From assembly GCF_003369915.1 (NCBI RefSeq), contig NC_046677.1, forward strand, positions 24,570,913-24,634,912: 64,000 nucleotides of DNA, read 5' to 3'. Within the stretch, counting starts at the first letter, position 1. Each line of letters begins with the position of its first letter. A program made the translations under genes and the position numbers. This DNA comes from Drosophila miranda (taxonomy: Eukaryota > Arthropoda > Insecta > Diptera > Drosophilidae). Positions 21,858-35,017 of this stretch are shown in pieces. The notes beneath the pieces were generated by a model, which ran no database searches, had not been told where the DNA came from, and worked only from the letters and a program-made list of their open reading frames with translations.

Positions 21858-24800
21858 ATGAGCAACTCCGAGAGTCACATAAAACCCATCTTCAAGCGAA
21901 AGACGAGCTTCTCCACGAAGAGCGCCAGCGGCAATGGCGGCGGCAGCCCTCCAATCATCGACTATGAGCGTATGGAGGGAGAGAATGCTGCCAAGGTTAT
22001 GCCGCCACCAGCGGTGGGTCCACCGCCTCCACCACCCACTGGAGCACATAGCAAACTCATGATAAAGTTGACCTCCTCAAAGATTTCCCTGCGAAATAAC
22101 CCTCAGGAAAAGGGACAGAGACGGGTTCAGCATCTACAGACCACGCCCATTGCCGAGGCAGTGCGTCGAAAGTCAGCCCCACAGCTGTTCAGTTTCACCA
22201 TTTCACCCAAAGTGGAGGGCACCTTGGCAGACACCCCAACAGTGCCCAAACTGGAGCTGAGAAACTGTATACGACGCTCGAGGACCCTGGGATTGCCAGC
22301 GCCCGTCCAACCCACGCTTATGGAGATACCCCTGGATGAAGCCCAAGTGCCGGATAGTGGGAGCGAGCGCAGCAGCAGCCTGGCCGGCGCGGGAGGTGGG
22401 AGCTCCACGTCGCCAGAGTCCCTGCTAGACAATATCTTGAGCGGTGCCTCGTCCGTGTCCGTGCAGAGCAGCAGCAGCAGCAGCCAGGCCAGCAATGTGA
22501 CCGTGGCCCAGCCGCAGATCAGAGCCAAGGAGCAGCTGCATCCCAAGCGATTGCTGAGCCTGAAGGCCTCCCCCGAGCTGAGGGTCTCACCACCCACGCC
22601 GGACAGCTCACAGCCCAGGCAGGAGATGCTGCCGCGACTGCTACATCCTTCCGTGAAGGGTCCTGCACGGCCACCCACTCTAGAGATCTACAATGCACAT
22701 AGTCCGATGAACATGAGTCGCTCTAACTCGCCTGCCATCACGCCCTCGCCCTCACCCTCACCGAGCATCACCCTGAGACCCAGCACTCCGCCAGGGACAT
22801 CATTGATCACCTTCACGGATGATCTCAAGTGCGCCATCTGCATGGATGTCTACACGGATCCGCGGACACTGCACTGCCTGCACTCCTTCTGCCTGCAGTG
22901 CCTGGTCAATGAGAACTTCAAGGAGGAGGCCTCCGCCACATGGGATCAGTCCCAGAGCGAAGCTCTGGATCCCTCCAACTACAGCCTGCGCTCGGAGATG
23001 GGCGGATCGAGTGCAGAGCTGGCGACGGTATCCCCTGCCAGGCAGCGTGGAGCAAGCTTTAGTTTGAGGCGCAAAAAATCCATGGATCGGTTGGTGGTTA
23101 GGGTAAGTCCTAGGAGGCTCTGCTCCTTGCTCTATTCTACATTGACTCCACTCCTCTATTTCACAGTCCAAGAGCGATGGCAAGCGATCCACCAGTTCCT
23201 TTAGCACCCGGTTCACGGGCAGCTTTGTCAGCGACATTGCCCCACGCTGTATACGCTGCCATGTCTGTCACTATCCCACGGACGTGCCCCTGGGTGGTGT
23301 GCGTCTGCTGCCTCAGAATTATCTGCTGGTGAGGCGCATCGAAGTGCTGCGACTGCAGGCGGGCGAAGATGTCATCTCGAGGGTGTGGTGTTCCCTCTGC
23401 AGCGATGAGATTAGTGTAAGAAAAAAGAGATGCCTTTAGAGAGACTGATACTAATAATACTGGTATGCTTTTCCAGGCCACCTATCACTGCATCAGTTGC
23501 ACCCTTAATCTGTGTTCCCTGTGCAAAGAGGCCCACGAACGGCAGCGGTCTACAGCCAACCATCGTATGAGAAGCATCCTGGAGTTAAGACGCGCCCGCA
23601 AGCAAAAGCAACAGCAGCTGGGACTGGGTGACAGCAGCAAGATGGTCTTAAAGTGTGGCCTGCACACCAACTTTGAGCTGAAGGCCTTCTGTGTGGTGTG
23701 TCGACAGTTGGCCTGCACGGATTGCCTGGTACTGCTCCACAAGGGTCATAGGCATGAAAACATAGCCCGGGCTATTGGGCAGCAGGGTAAGCTTCTACGA
23801 GAAGCCACCGATCAGACGCGTCCGTTGTGCCAGTACGCCGAGCATTCGATCGAGCGACTGAACGACATAGCCAGGGGCATCAATGCCAGATGCGATGATA
23901 TACATAGCCAGGTGGAGCGGCATATGCAGGCTTACTTCGAGGCAGTGGAAGTGCATCGAAGGACACTGCTCCAGCAGATATGTCGCGCGAGGGAGTCAAA
24001 AGTGGAGATTATACTCAAGCAGCAGTTAGATTTGGGTGAGAAATTATCTTTCAGATTACCATTCTAGCTCTAAAAAATCTGATTCCCTAGAAAAACGCAA
24101 TCAGGAGGCCATGGATGCTGTACGGTTTAGTCAGGAGCTGTGCGAGATCGGTGCCGATGCGGAGATACTCAGTTTTGTCGGAATCCTCCTCAAACGCTTC
24201 GAGTTTTGTCAGCAATTCAAGCCACCCGTGGATCCCAAGATCTCAGACTCTCTGCATTTTCTCCCCAAGATTCGGGCACCAGCCACCAAGGATCAGCGGG
24301 ATATACCTCTCTATGGCATCATTACCATGCAGGTAGTGGAACCATCGCTGTGCACTCTGGAGTGGGAGGGCTTCTCCCAACTGCGACTCCACAAAAAGGC
24401 CGATCTCCTGCTGCACTCGCGTGATGCCGATGGTGTGTCCCTCTGTCATGGCGGCCTGCAGATCAATTGCATGATCAAATACAAGGACTCAACCTCCAAG
24501 TTTCTGCCCATCGAAGTCTCGGACAATCGTGATGGCACCTACAATATCTCCTTCACGCCCGACTCCCAGGGTACTCTCATCCTCACGATCACCATCAATG
24601 AGCGGCCCATCAAGAGCAGCCCCTTCACGTTCCAGGCGAGGCAAGTGCGTCCCCACACGGGCATCTACCACTGCTGCTCCTTCTGTTCTGGCAAGGGCAG
24701 TAGGAGTGTGAAGTGCAGCTGCGAGGGACGTATGCCCGGCTACAGTGGCTGCGGGCATGGCCATGCAGGGCATCCAGGACGCCGTCACTGGTCCTGCTGT

Positions 24801-24863
24801 GGCAATGTCCTAGAGAACTCGGAATGTAATGTGGCCAACAAGTTGTTGAATGCGAAAGAATAG
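21858..24863 (+). CDS. CG8419: TRIM45-like RING/B-box/filamin-repeat protein
   Basis: Four coding exons (21858-23102, 23167-23415, 23477-24035, 24091-24863) give 941 aa. The first 320 or so residues are Ser/Pro-rich low complexity. The RING starts near residue 325 (CAICMDVYTDPRTLHCLHSFCLQCL). Its second half appears about 100 residues later (CIRCHVCHYPTDVPLGG), after a Ser-rich insert. Two B-boxes follow (CISCTLNLCSLCKEAH; then CGLHTNFELKAFCVVC with LACTDCLVLLHKGH), then a coiled coil, a filamin-type Ig repeat (SDNRDGTYNISFTPDSQGT) and a Cys/Gly/His-rich tail. This order is that of TRIM45, an E3 ubiquitin ligase family member. The last exon is phase-matched through GAA at the 24035/24091 junction. 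The CG number is from remembered synteny. Confidence 0.88.
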
Positions 24864-25329
24864 TTATTTTGCTGCCTGTTTCACTGGAGCCGTTGATTTC
24901 TGTAGAACAAAAATTTAGTAATGGCATTAGGGGAACCGCTTAGATGTAACATCCCAGTCGAATACACAATGAATAAATCAGGTCGAAAGACAGAAACAGT
25001 CTTCCATATGGAAAAAACCAGACCCTGCCTCAGGGTATCTAAGGATCCACATACAGATACGTATATACTTTTCCTCATCGTGTAGAAAACAAGTTCGCAT
25101 TTATTAATTTCAATTTACATGGAAATACAGGTTAATCCTTTTGGGATGGAGAAAGGAAAAATATTTTTTTTTGTGATCGAAGCGCATATCTCGTGATTCG
25201 GTATATCTCAAATGAAAAGGGGGTGTGCACTTGAGATTAAACTACGTAACTAATTATATATGTTTAAATAGTATGTACTGTCGGGGCTTCTTCCTATGGG
25301 TCACACGCTCCGGGTAACTGATAGAGAGG
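24864..25329. other. Convergent 3' flanks of the TRIM45-like gene and HP1a
   Basis: This should contain the 3' UTRs of both convergent genes. A poly(A)-signal-like AATAAA occurs at about 24972 for the plus-strand gene. No other feature is seen. Confidence 0.4.
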
Positions 25330-26191
<862 letters not shown>

Positions 26192-26831
26192 ATTTTGTAT
26201 GTTGTTCGAACTTTTGTTTAATAGAGAACGAAAATGTGAGAACACGCGCACAAACACACACGTACAGGCTCGCAAATGCAAAAATTCGGCCGTAAAAAAA
26301 TTTTTTGACGGCGAATCGTTTTGTCTCTGATTGCTACACTCACCACATATGCTGGTTAAGTAAAAAAAGAAGAATCAGCAGTTTGCTGGACTGTTTATTT
26401 GAATATCCTCACACAATGCCCCGTCGTTGAAAAATTACAGAAAGAAAAAAAAGCGCCTTCTAAGGGACGCCGGTGCTGTGATTAGTGTGACCGACCTTCG
26501 GAAATATATCGAGGAAGAACGATTAACCTACTATAAGCCAAGGGTGTATTTCAATTTTCCACCGAATATAATGCAAATTTAATAACGTTAGCGGAGTTCA
26601 GGTGAAAGATATAGTGTTTTTTAAGTTCAGAGGATACAAGAAAAATGTAGAATCGTTAATATTTTCCGCCTTTTTCCTCAAGTAGTTGAACTATTTTAAT
26701 AGAGGGGGCTTAAGTGGGCTATGAGACGCTATATTGTTGTTGAGGAGTAAAAACTGCGGTCGGTCATACTAATTCTTAAACTACCGCGAATTCACGTTTT
26801 CTAGCGAAACTCTGGAGAAAATCAACCAACT
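26192..26831. promoter_or_regulatory. Divergent promoter of Su(var)205 and Ssb-c31a
   Basis: This is a 640-bp head-to-head interval. It holds a perfect Ohler Motif 1 (M1BP) match in reverse, TAGTGTGACCG at 26483-26493. Next to it is a CGGAAATATATCGAGG stretch resembling the start of the dispersed promoter-associated repeat. Motif 1 is typical of broad housekeeping promoters, which suits both genes. Confidence 0.55.
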
Positions 26832-27242
26832 ATGCCGAAAATAAAGAAGAAGCAAGAATCCTCGTCGTCCGGCAGTGACAGTGGCCCCGATGACGTATGT
26901 TAACCATTAATCACTTAATAAATTGCGTCTAAACAGTTGTATGCCACACAGCGCAATCAGCCGGCAAGCAAGAAAGCGAAGGAATCTCCAGCTCCCGCAG
27001 TGGCGGCCAAAAAGCCTGCGTCTGGTGGCGGCGGAGATGGGGAAGCCACCACCTGGACGCTAGAGAGAATGCGTCAGGTACGCATCAACGAGTTCCGTGG
27101 CCGCAAAATGGTCGACATCCGTGAGTTCTACGAAAAGAACGGTGAAACATTGCCGGGCAAGAAGGGGATCTGCCTGTCGATACTGCAGTGGAAGAAACTG
27201 CTTGAACACGCCGACGAAATAACAAAAGCCGTCGAAAACTAA
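26832..27242 (+). CDS. Ssb-c31a: PC4/Sub1 transcriptional coactivator, single-stranded DNA-binding protein
   Basis: Exons 26832-26894 and 26937-27242 give 122 aa. The N-terminus is a Lys start followed by a Ser/acidic run (SSSSGSDSGPDD), the phospho-regulated region of PC4. A Lys/Ala linker follows, then the PC4 DNA-binding fold: TWTLERMRQVRINEFRGRKM, VDIREFYEKNGETLPGKKG and ICLSILQWKKLLEH. PC4 binds melted promoter DNA and supports RNA polymerase II initiation in the nucleus. It is slightly longer than the melanogaster protein (about 110 aa from memory), owing to an Ala/Gly-rich linker. Confidence 0.93.
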
Positions 27243-27423
27243 TCTCCCTTACGTGCGTACGCACACCCACCAAAATGATAGCTGAGTCATAGCAGATAGA
27301 GTTTGTTTAACTAATGTTAAAGTACATTTATTTTGTAACTACAAAGAAATACAAATAAAAGATATCTTAGGCATAGCAATAACAATTAAAATAACCATTC
27401 TAAGGACGCCCGCCCAGCCCTCT

Positions 27424-28011
27424 CTAAAAGTAAACCGCCAGCAGAACGATGATGGTGACGAAGATGGCAAACGGCAGCCACGTCTTGAGGATACCCCAGA
27501 TGCTAGTGTAGCGGCCGCAGACAAAGAGCCACATGCTGAGGATGATCATGTTCCAGCTGGTGCTGTTCTTGTAGCGCATATTGTTGAGGGCCGTTGCCAC
27601 ATGCGAGTGGCAGTTGTCGCAAAAAATATTGTGTATCCTGGTGCCGTACAGAACGGAAGCTTTGGACACAGCTTCGTCCCAGGCATTGGTGCCGCCCTGG
27701 GCGTACTTCGGGTGCAGGCGCAGGTAGCGCGTTGGATTGCCAAAGGCCATCTGGTCCTCGGAAACAAAATAGGCGCCGGCAAAGTCGCGTATCACCCCGT
27801 TGGAGGTGCAAATGCCCATGTGACCGATCATGGGAAATATCCATGTCAACACTGGGATAGGGGTCCACACAATGCAGTAGGGATAGCGATTTTCATCCTT
27901 GTTGACGGGCGGCAAACGTTCTGGTATTCCACTCATGGCCACAGTAGTGTCCTCCGATGGCTGCCTCTGGTGATTCGTGGGGCTGGACAATGACTCTGAC
28001 GGCGACGGCAT
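27424..28011 (-). CDS. TMEM222/RTE1-family (DUF778) membrane protein
   Basis: A single-exon frame of 195 aa on the minus strand. After a Ser/Pro-rich start comes the family signature YPYCIVWTPIPVLTWIFP and MIGHMGICTSNGVIRDFAG. A Cys/His-rich loop (HNIFCDNCHSHVATALNNM) and two C-terminal membrane segments (MIILSMWLFVCGRYTSIW; FAIFVTIIVLLAVYF) follow. Plant RTE1 relatives act at the ER and Golgi; the animal protein's role is poorly known and none is assigned. Its 3' end converges on Ssb-c31a, leaving 181 bp between the two stops. Confidence 0.88.
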   Translation of the reverse strand: MPSPSESLSSPTNHQRQPSEDTTVAMSGIPERLPPVNKDENRYPYCIVWTPIPVLTWIFPMIGHMGICTSNGVIRDFAGAYFVSEDQMAFGNPTRYLRLHPKYAQGGTNAWDEAVSKASVLYGTRIHNIFCDNCHSHVATALNNMRYKNSTSWNMIILSMWLFVCGRYTSIWGILKTWLPFAIFVTIIVLLAVYF

Positions 28012-28354
28012 TATTACAGCTAAAGTATGAACGACAAACCACCAAATACAGTCACTTACTAATTAATTTGCGGCCGAAACGCTACTATATTATTGATCGA
28101 AAGTTTCCGATTGTGGGTAAACGTTTGTGATAAGATGAAAATAAAGCAGTACAAGTACACACAAGTCAAGCAGTGTGTGGTTGTGTTAGTTAATGTACAA
28201 ACAAATCAAACCCACACAGTGATATTTATTTACATTGACAGTGTTGGAAAAGGTAACTGTAAACAGCTGTTGCTTCGAGGGCGTGAGAGTGAGTTCGAGG
28301 AAGTGTTTGGGGTTTTTGGTTGGGAAATTGTAATTGAAATCGAAACGTCTAGCA

Positions 28355-28953
<599 letters not shown>

Positions 28954-29401
28954 AGGACAGCAAGGGCAGGGATCGGTTTTAAGTGAAATATTTTATGTGT
29001 AATTCCCATTTTGTTATGTGTAAACCCACCCTTTCCCTCTTGTTGATTGAACTGCTGCTGAAAACAGGCATCGCATCTGTGTGTGTTTTCACTTTTCCGA
29101 GCTGGCGCTTCCATTGATGATAATTTGTCGTATGCGCTCTGGCGGCTCTTGTTAAGCGTATCGCTCTCTCACTCGGTCTCTCGGAGACTCTCCCTCGCTC
29201 TATGTTAGCAGAGTTTATTTTTGCCACCACCATAATAACAACAACACAGAGAGCTATCAGACGTATCCATTGATAACGTTGGTCGGCAGCGTCACCACAA
29301 ACCGTCCATTCGCCAGCGGACGTTCGAAGGAGAAACACCGAACCGCGCACCCACTTGGTCAGCCTCCTCCATAAACCACCGAAAAATATTGAATAATAAT
29401 C
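28954..29401. other. Spacer between cytidine deaminase copies 1 and 2
   Basis: This is about 450 bp with the 3' end of copy 1 and the promoter of copy 2. No repeat or motif stands out. Confidence 0.4.
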
Positions 29402-29969
29402 ATGGCGCACCTGATGGAGAACTTTGCACGCCCCGAAAAAACCGAAGAGGTGGTCACATATGGCAGTCTTGGTAAGATTCTCCCAATTCTCCCCAATTGT
29501 GGTATCTGTGATGTTTTGGCTTTCAGATCCCGCAGTTCAAGAGCTTCTGCTCGCCGCCTCTGAAGTGCGTCAGCGTGCCTATGTCCCATACAGTGGCTTT
29601 AAAGTGGGTTCAGCCTTCCGGGCCACTGCCACCAATCAAATCTTCACCGGCTGCAATGTGGAGAATGCCGCATTCACGCCCTGCTCTTGCGCCGAGCGTA
29701 CAGCCCTCGCCAAAGCGGTCAGCGAGGGCGCCACCGAGTTCTCGGTGGGCGCTGTCCTGGCATACGAACCGGATGTTTTTACCACACCCTGTGGCGTGTG
29801 CCGGCAGTTCATTCGGGAGTTTGCCACCAGCGATATTCCCATCTACATAGCTCAGGCCATTGATGAGAGGATTGCGAATAAAGAGGAGCCCCTGCGCAGC
29901 GATGATCCCGTGCTGTGCACATCCATTTTCAATCTGTTGCCGAGTAGTTTTCGCACCTATAGAAAGTAG
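29402..29969 (+). CDS. Cytidine deaminase, second of three tandem copies
   Basis: Exons 29402-29471 and 29527-29969 give 170 aa. The motifs are YVPYSGFKVGSAF, GCNVENAAFTPCSCAERTAL and TPCGVCRQFIREF, so all zinc ligands and the catalytic Glu are present. The N-terminus is a short acidic extension (MENFARPEKTEE) before the fold. The first intron sits at the same position and phase as in the first and third copies (codon split just before DPAVQE or its equivalent), which supports origin by tandem duplication. Confidence 0.92.
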
Positions 29970-30524
29970 TACTAGTACAGGCCACAAGCAGAGCCCCAGA
30001 GCTGCCCCCCTAATCAAAATTAATCTATATCTTTTTAATCTAATCATTTGAAATAAAAAAATTACACTATTTAACAAGAGATTCGCTTGTGCGGGGTTTT
30101 GAATTAACAGATTGAAGATAATACTTGTTCATACTTGGTCATATATTGGAAGATTAAAGTTTATCTTATCGATAAACCCTCCAAGCAATACACAATATTC
30201 GCAATAAATGAAGTCACCGAAAAGTGCATATGTATACATGTATATTCTCAGAAAAAAAATCTTAATAAAGGGGAGTCCCCGTCATTAATACTCATAAGAA
30301 ACTCATCTGAAAAGTGCATAGAAACTCTCAGAAAAAAACCCATATACGGAAATCCCCGTTTGTAAAATGGTTCCCAATCATAGCAGGCTATGATCTGCAA
30401 TCAATACCATCTGGTTGCCCTTTCTCTTTTCTGTCATTTGATATTTTAGCTCCTTTATCAATAAATTCCAGTTTTTACTTTCGGCTTCCACAAAAAAAGT
30501 CAAATTAAATTTGAACCTAAAATC
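29970..30524. promoter_or_regulatory. Spacer with a DRE before cytidine deaminase copy 3
   Basis: A perfect DNA replication-related element TATCGATA lies at 30167-30174, about 350 bp upstream of the copy 3 start. The left part should hold the 3' end of copy 2 (an AATAAA lies near 30052). No gene is seen. Confidence 0.5.
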
Positions 30525-31266
30525 ATGTCTGATAAACGAAAATTGCTTAAGAAATACATGAAATGTCTCGACGAGATGAAGAGCGAGCTGAAGAGGCGTC
30601 AGCTTAAGAAGACCCTCAAGACCCACATAAAGGCCTTGAACGATTTGGAATGCCAGATAAAGCGACGAGAGGGCAAGCATACTGGTGGAAAACGTGGACG
30701 GGTCTGTGATTCATCAAATCTGCCGCATCCCCAGATTCTGGAGGAATACACCACACCATACTGTCGTTTAAGTGAGTACCAAGAAAAGAAGAGATCCCTC
30801 TGAAAGAAATATTCTTCGCATTTCCACAGGCGAAGAGGCCAGGGAACTGCTAGAGGCTGCTGTGGTCGCTCGTAAAGAGGCCTATGTGCCTTACAGTAAG
30901 TTTCCTGTGGGCGCCTCCTTCCGCTCCAAGTGCGGCTACGTATATTCCGGCTGTAACATTGAGAATGTGGCCTTTACGCCGGGTTGCTGTGCCGAGCGTA
31001 CGGCCCTGGCCAAGGGTGTGAGCGAGGGACAACTGACGTACACTGCGGGTGCTGTGGTGGCCTATCATCCAAAGGGTTTCACCACGCCGTGCGGCGTGTG
31101 CCGTCAGTTTTTACGAGAATTTGCCTGCCGGGATTTCCCGATCTATGTAGCCAATGCCCCGTGCCCGGACAGGGAGGGCGCCATACCGGCCATCAGGGAC
31201 GAAGATGAGGTGCTGGTCACCTCTGTGTATCGCCTACTGCCCCACAGCTTCAGTACTTTCGAATAA
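30525..31266 (+). CDS. Cytidine deaminase, third tandem copy, with basic N-terminal extension
   Basis: Exons 30525-30771 and 30830-31266 give 227 aa. The C-terminal 145 residues are a complete deaminase: YVPYSKFPVGASF, GCNIENVAF, CAERTALAKG and TPCGVCRQFLREF. The first exon adds about 80 residues that are strongly basic and helical (KRKLLKKYMKCLDEMKSEL, KRRQLKKTLKTHIKALNDL), resembling a coiled coil or nucleic-acid-binding arm not found in ordinary cytidine deaminases. The start codon is the first ATG and the exon joins in phase, so the extension is probably real. The stop TAA overlaps an AATAAA signal, and the gene converges on the next one with 30 bp between stops. Confidence 0.88.
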
Positions 31267-31296
31267 AGCAGTAACTTTAATCGTGAATATAGATTC

Positions 31297-32222
31297 TTAA
31301 ACATATTTCACTACGGGTTCCCCCGAACCGTATATGGCATACTCGCTCTTCTTGGAAAACGGTGTGATGGCCTCGTACACCATCAGGGGCTTCACATCCA
31401 CATTGAAATTCATGGCGCGGAACTGCGGATCAATGTAGTTGTCGCGCACTTCTGTGCTCATGCCCGTATGGGGCACCGATTTGGTTGTGTTCTGGAACTC
31501 GCAACGCCGCTTTGGACAGTCTTTGGCCGGAAAGTCATCGCACATTGTGGCATCCGGGTAGCGAGCGACTTTCTTCGATGGCTTATGCTCTTCGGACCAG
31601 TTCCAGAATGTCACATTATCGTGGGCTGCGATCCCACCAGACAGTTCGTTCGGGGGATATCGCACGTACGCGAGATTGTATGTGGTAGCCGAGGGATCCG
31701 TGTACTTGCTATAACCAATCTTTGAGCGATCGATTATCAGTTTGGTGGCCTCCACAGGTGTTTGCATGGGTATGCGTATGGGATCGAGCTCCACTGGCAA
31801 TATTTTCTCCACAAAAGTATCCTGGGTCACGCTGCTTATGGGTTTTATTTTGCGCTTTATAAAGCGCAAATTTCCCTGCTCGAAAGGCTTCATGTACTGG
31901 GATTTCATGTTGAGCGAAGGATTGCGCAAAATATTCGGATCGGCGTACTAAAAAAAGCGAACAAAGGGAGTCTATTATCCTTCGTAAAGCAGCTTCGAAA
32001 CCCACCTACCTGCCACTCATATTTGGCCTCATATTCGGTGAACTGTTTGTCATGCATCAGGGGATCCCGCACATAGTTATTGTGGCTACAGTACTTGGCA
32101 TTCATTCTGTTACCCATCCGCAGGTCCGTGATATGGCGATGGCCGCGGTACGTGGAGGTACGCATATCCGACACTTTTGTGCTCGCCGGCTGCTTATAAT
32201 CGTAGCAACCGAAATCATCCAT
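31297..32222 (-). CDS. Conserved-looking protein of unknown function, possibly axonemal
   Basis: Exons 32010-32222 and 31297-31947 on the minus strand give 287 aa in phase 0. No domain is recognised. The protein is polar, Tyr/Pro/Asn-rich, and has no signal peptide or membrane segment. Short patches such as YEAKYEWQ, SKIGYSKYTDPSATTYN and FWNWSEEHKPSKK recall the loosely repetitive style of sperm and ciliary microtubule inner proteins, which is only an impression. Codon use and clean splice sites argue that it is a real gene. Its 3' end faces cytidine deaminase copy 3 very closely. Confidence 0.75.
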
Positions 32223-32767
32223 GGCTAAAGTGATTTATCAACTAAAAACTAAACAGAATATAGCGAAAACAATTTGGAAGCGACTTTGATGAAAGAATGA
32301 GTGTTATTCTTGTTAAGCTAAATTTTGGAACGTTTTGTGCTGTTGCTGTTGCCAGTGGCTACCGGTTCCAAGCAATGGCTATTGTAAATATGCGATACAA
32401 TTATTGACAGCTAATAAACAGCTGGCGTTTTTCTGTACAATAATAATCCACGTTTTATATTCAGGTTTTCAATACAATACAATATAGATATATGTATTTG
32501 TTTGTAGTTTATAGAGGAATGCTCGTTAGACAAATATAAAAGCGCTCTGTTTTACAAAACAAATTGAATATTCGTTATTACAATACAAATAAGAGGGAGT
32601 ATGTATGTCGACAGCGCTCCTTGGGCTATACGATACCGATACGGATATTGCTGCCCGTATAATAATAAACTGTTTGCTTAGCAATTAAACAATTGATTTA
32701 CTTCATCTTCAATGTGGGGGGAGAGTTTCGTGGCGATGTGAAAACAATGTGCGTATGACTCTTAGCC
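32223..32767. other. AT-rich spacer between the unknown gene and Snx6
   Basis: It should hold the promoter of the minus-strand unknown gene and the 3' UTR of Snx6. No repeat or extra gene is recognised. Confidence 0.4.
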
Positions 32768-34943
32768 TCAAGCTATCTCCTTAATGGAGATCAGCGATTG
32801 ACGCAGATATTCATATTGGGTTTTGGCATGTTTTATCTCCAGTTCGGAGAGCTCCACGAGACTGTAAATAAGAGTGGCTTATAATAAGAAACTCTCAAGA
32901 ATAAAAGCATAAGCAACCTACCTCTTTTTGATGGCCGCCACACGGCGATTGCGAAAGCCAATCAACTCTTCTTTGCCGCAGGCAGACATTGATTCAAACT
33001 TCTCACAAGCCTCCGCCTGAGCAGTTTCAGCCTAAATGATGATCAAATGAAAGGGATTAGTTTGATTATTTAATAGTATTCGTGTGGGCCACACAAGGCA
33101 TGCTATAGTAGAGTGCTATAAATGTGTAGTACATGCAGCAATTAATGTGGGGGTCGAGACACATCTACGGATTTTAAGTGAACGATATAAAAACGTTATG
33201 CCAAATACCTCTTGCACCTCCAAAGGCTGCAGACAATAAACACGCACAAAGAGTGACAGAGGAGGAGGGAAGACAGCAGAAGCACAGAGGCGGAAAGGCA
33301 GAGCAGAATGCGTATATTATGGATGGTAAGACACAGTTTGTTTTTATAATTAGTGAAGCGTGTGTATAATTTGACCCGCTGCAAAACCGTTCTGAGGGAA
33401 AAACAATTGCACTGTAAGAGCTCTTCAAAAATCTTACCGCATGAACGTCTTTGTTCTTGGAGCGAGCCTTTTCCAAATTGCGATTGGCCGTCTCGTAGGC
33501 GGCTAGGCAGCGCAGGCGTCGTATGAGCAGTGCCTTGGCCGCATCACTGTCCCGTTGATAGTAGCGCAAAGTGTCACCCAGTTTCAGATCCTGATCACTG
33601 GCCACACGGGTTTCTAGATTCTAAAATAAACAAAGGTTTGGCTCAGGTGGAAACCGTAACGATGTAGAGATAACACACACCTTAATCCGTTCAAATATCT
33701 CTGCTGTTTTGGCCACAAATGTCTCCACATTGCCCTTCTCTGTGGTGGACAACTGGGTGAGGGCATTCGAGATTTTCTGATGCGAATCGCCCACATCCTT
33801 GTGACGTTGTGTCATCTTCTCGGTGCGGATGGCAGCCTCACGCAAATGGCCATGGTATTCGGTGAGGAATTGCAATTCGTTCTCAAAGAAGTCATTCACA
33901 TCGCGCACGGTGGCGCTCAGCAGTATTTCATCCGTAGTCTTGCCCAGGGACTTGACAAAGCCCCCAAAGATGGCCATCTTCTTGCGCGGCTTGGCGCACA
34001 GATCCTGATCGTATTCGAGAAAGACTTTCAAATGCTGATCCACGCGAAAGACGGGATGACTGGCCAGGCGACGCAGAAATACCTCGTGCATGGCTACTGT
34101 CTTTTTAAAGGTGGCCAAGTACTCGCTGTAGAGGTTTTCCACAGGAATGAATGGAATTTTAATTGAAAACTGCGTGTTTACTTACGCCTCCAGCTCGGAC
34201 TTCATTTTCTTAAACTCCTCTTTGGTCATGTTGCCCTCGCCCTCGCCCAGGCGCTGCAGTTTCTCCCGCGAGGCATCAAAGTCGGGTCGCGGTGGACAGG
34301 GGGGAATCTGAATATGATTTAAAATTGCCCTCAATTAGTACTTTGTTCGGGGCATCGTGTTTTATAGGTGGACTCACAATATAGCCCGCATAGTCTTCGT
34401 TCTCCTCTATGCGATCGTGCAGCCACACAAACTCTTCGTGCTGCCTCACCACATTGTTGTCTTTTTTCGCGAATCCTGGCAGCGTAGTCCGCGTATGCAC
34501 TGTGAACTTTACCTTCTCTTTCTCGCTCAGCGCATCGGAGATCTCCACATGCAGGGCATTCTCCCCCAGAGCAGCGGGCGTCACCGGTGCCGAAGAGGAG
34601 CTGTCCGGCGATGTGGCCGAACCGCTGCCATTTGTTGCTGTTGCTGTTCCTGTTGCTGCCGGTGGTCCTGCCAGTGGATTACTTGTGGGCGACGCTATCT
34701 CCAGGGTAGGCCCATTGTTGGTCGAGGAGGGACTGTTTAGTATATTTGACTCATCCGTGCCGTCCTACAAGTGCAACAAACCTTTTATTATACACACTCT
34801 AATTACGCCCATATTTTTGTTGATAAGAATTTTCTTTGTGTGCGTGTAAGGCGTCATTGAAATTGCTTTCAAATGCACTCGGAACTCTCTGTGCATCGCA
34901 TTTTACCGCAATAACTCTTGCTGTGAGCGAAGCTTACCATCAT
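32768..34943 (-). CDS. Snx6: Sorting nexin 6 (SNX5/6 class, PX-BAR)
   Basis: Seven exons on the minus strand: 34938-34943 (Met-Met only), 34378-34764, 34186-34307, 33681-34125, 33438-33620, 32922-33031 and 32768-32861, giving 448 aa with all phases consistent. After a Ser/Thr/Ala-rich start, the PX domain runs from about residue 58 ([20 protein letters not shown]) with the SNX5/6-type loop [20 protein letters not shown]. The BAR domain includes [52 protein letters not shown] and a C-terminal [17 protein letters not shown]5/6 proteins form membrane-tubulating dimers with SNX1/2 in endosome-to-Golgi retrieval. Confidence 0.92.
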
Positions 34944-35017
34944 TTTGGAAATGTTAAATTATAACAATTAAATCGTGGTTAAAAAACAATATTATTTATA
35001 AATTACAGGCGTGTGAC

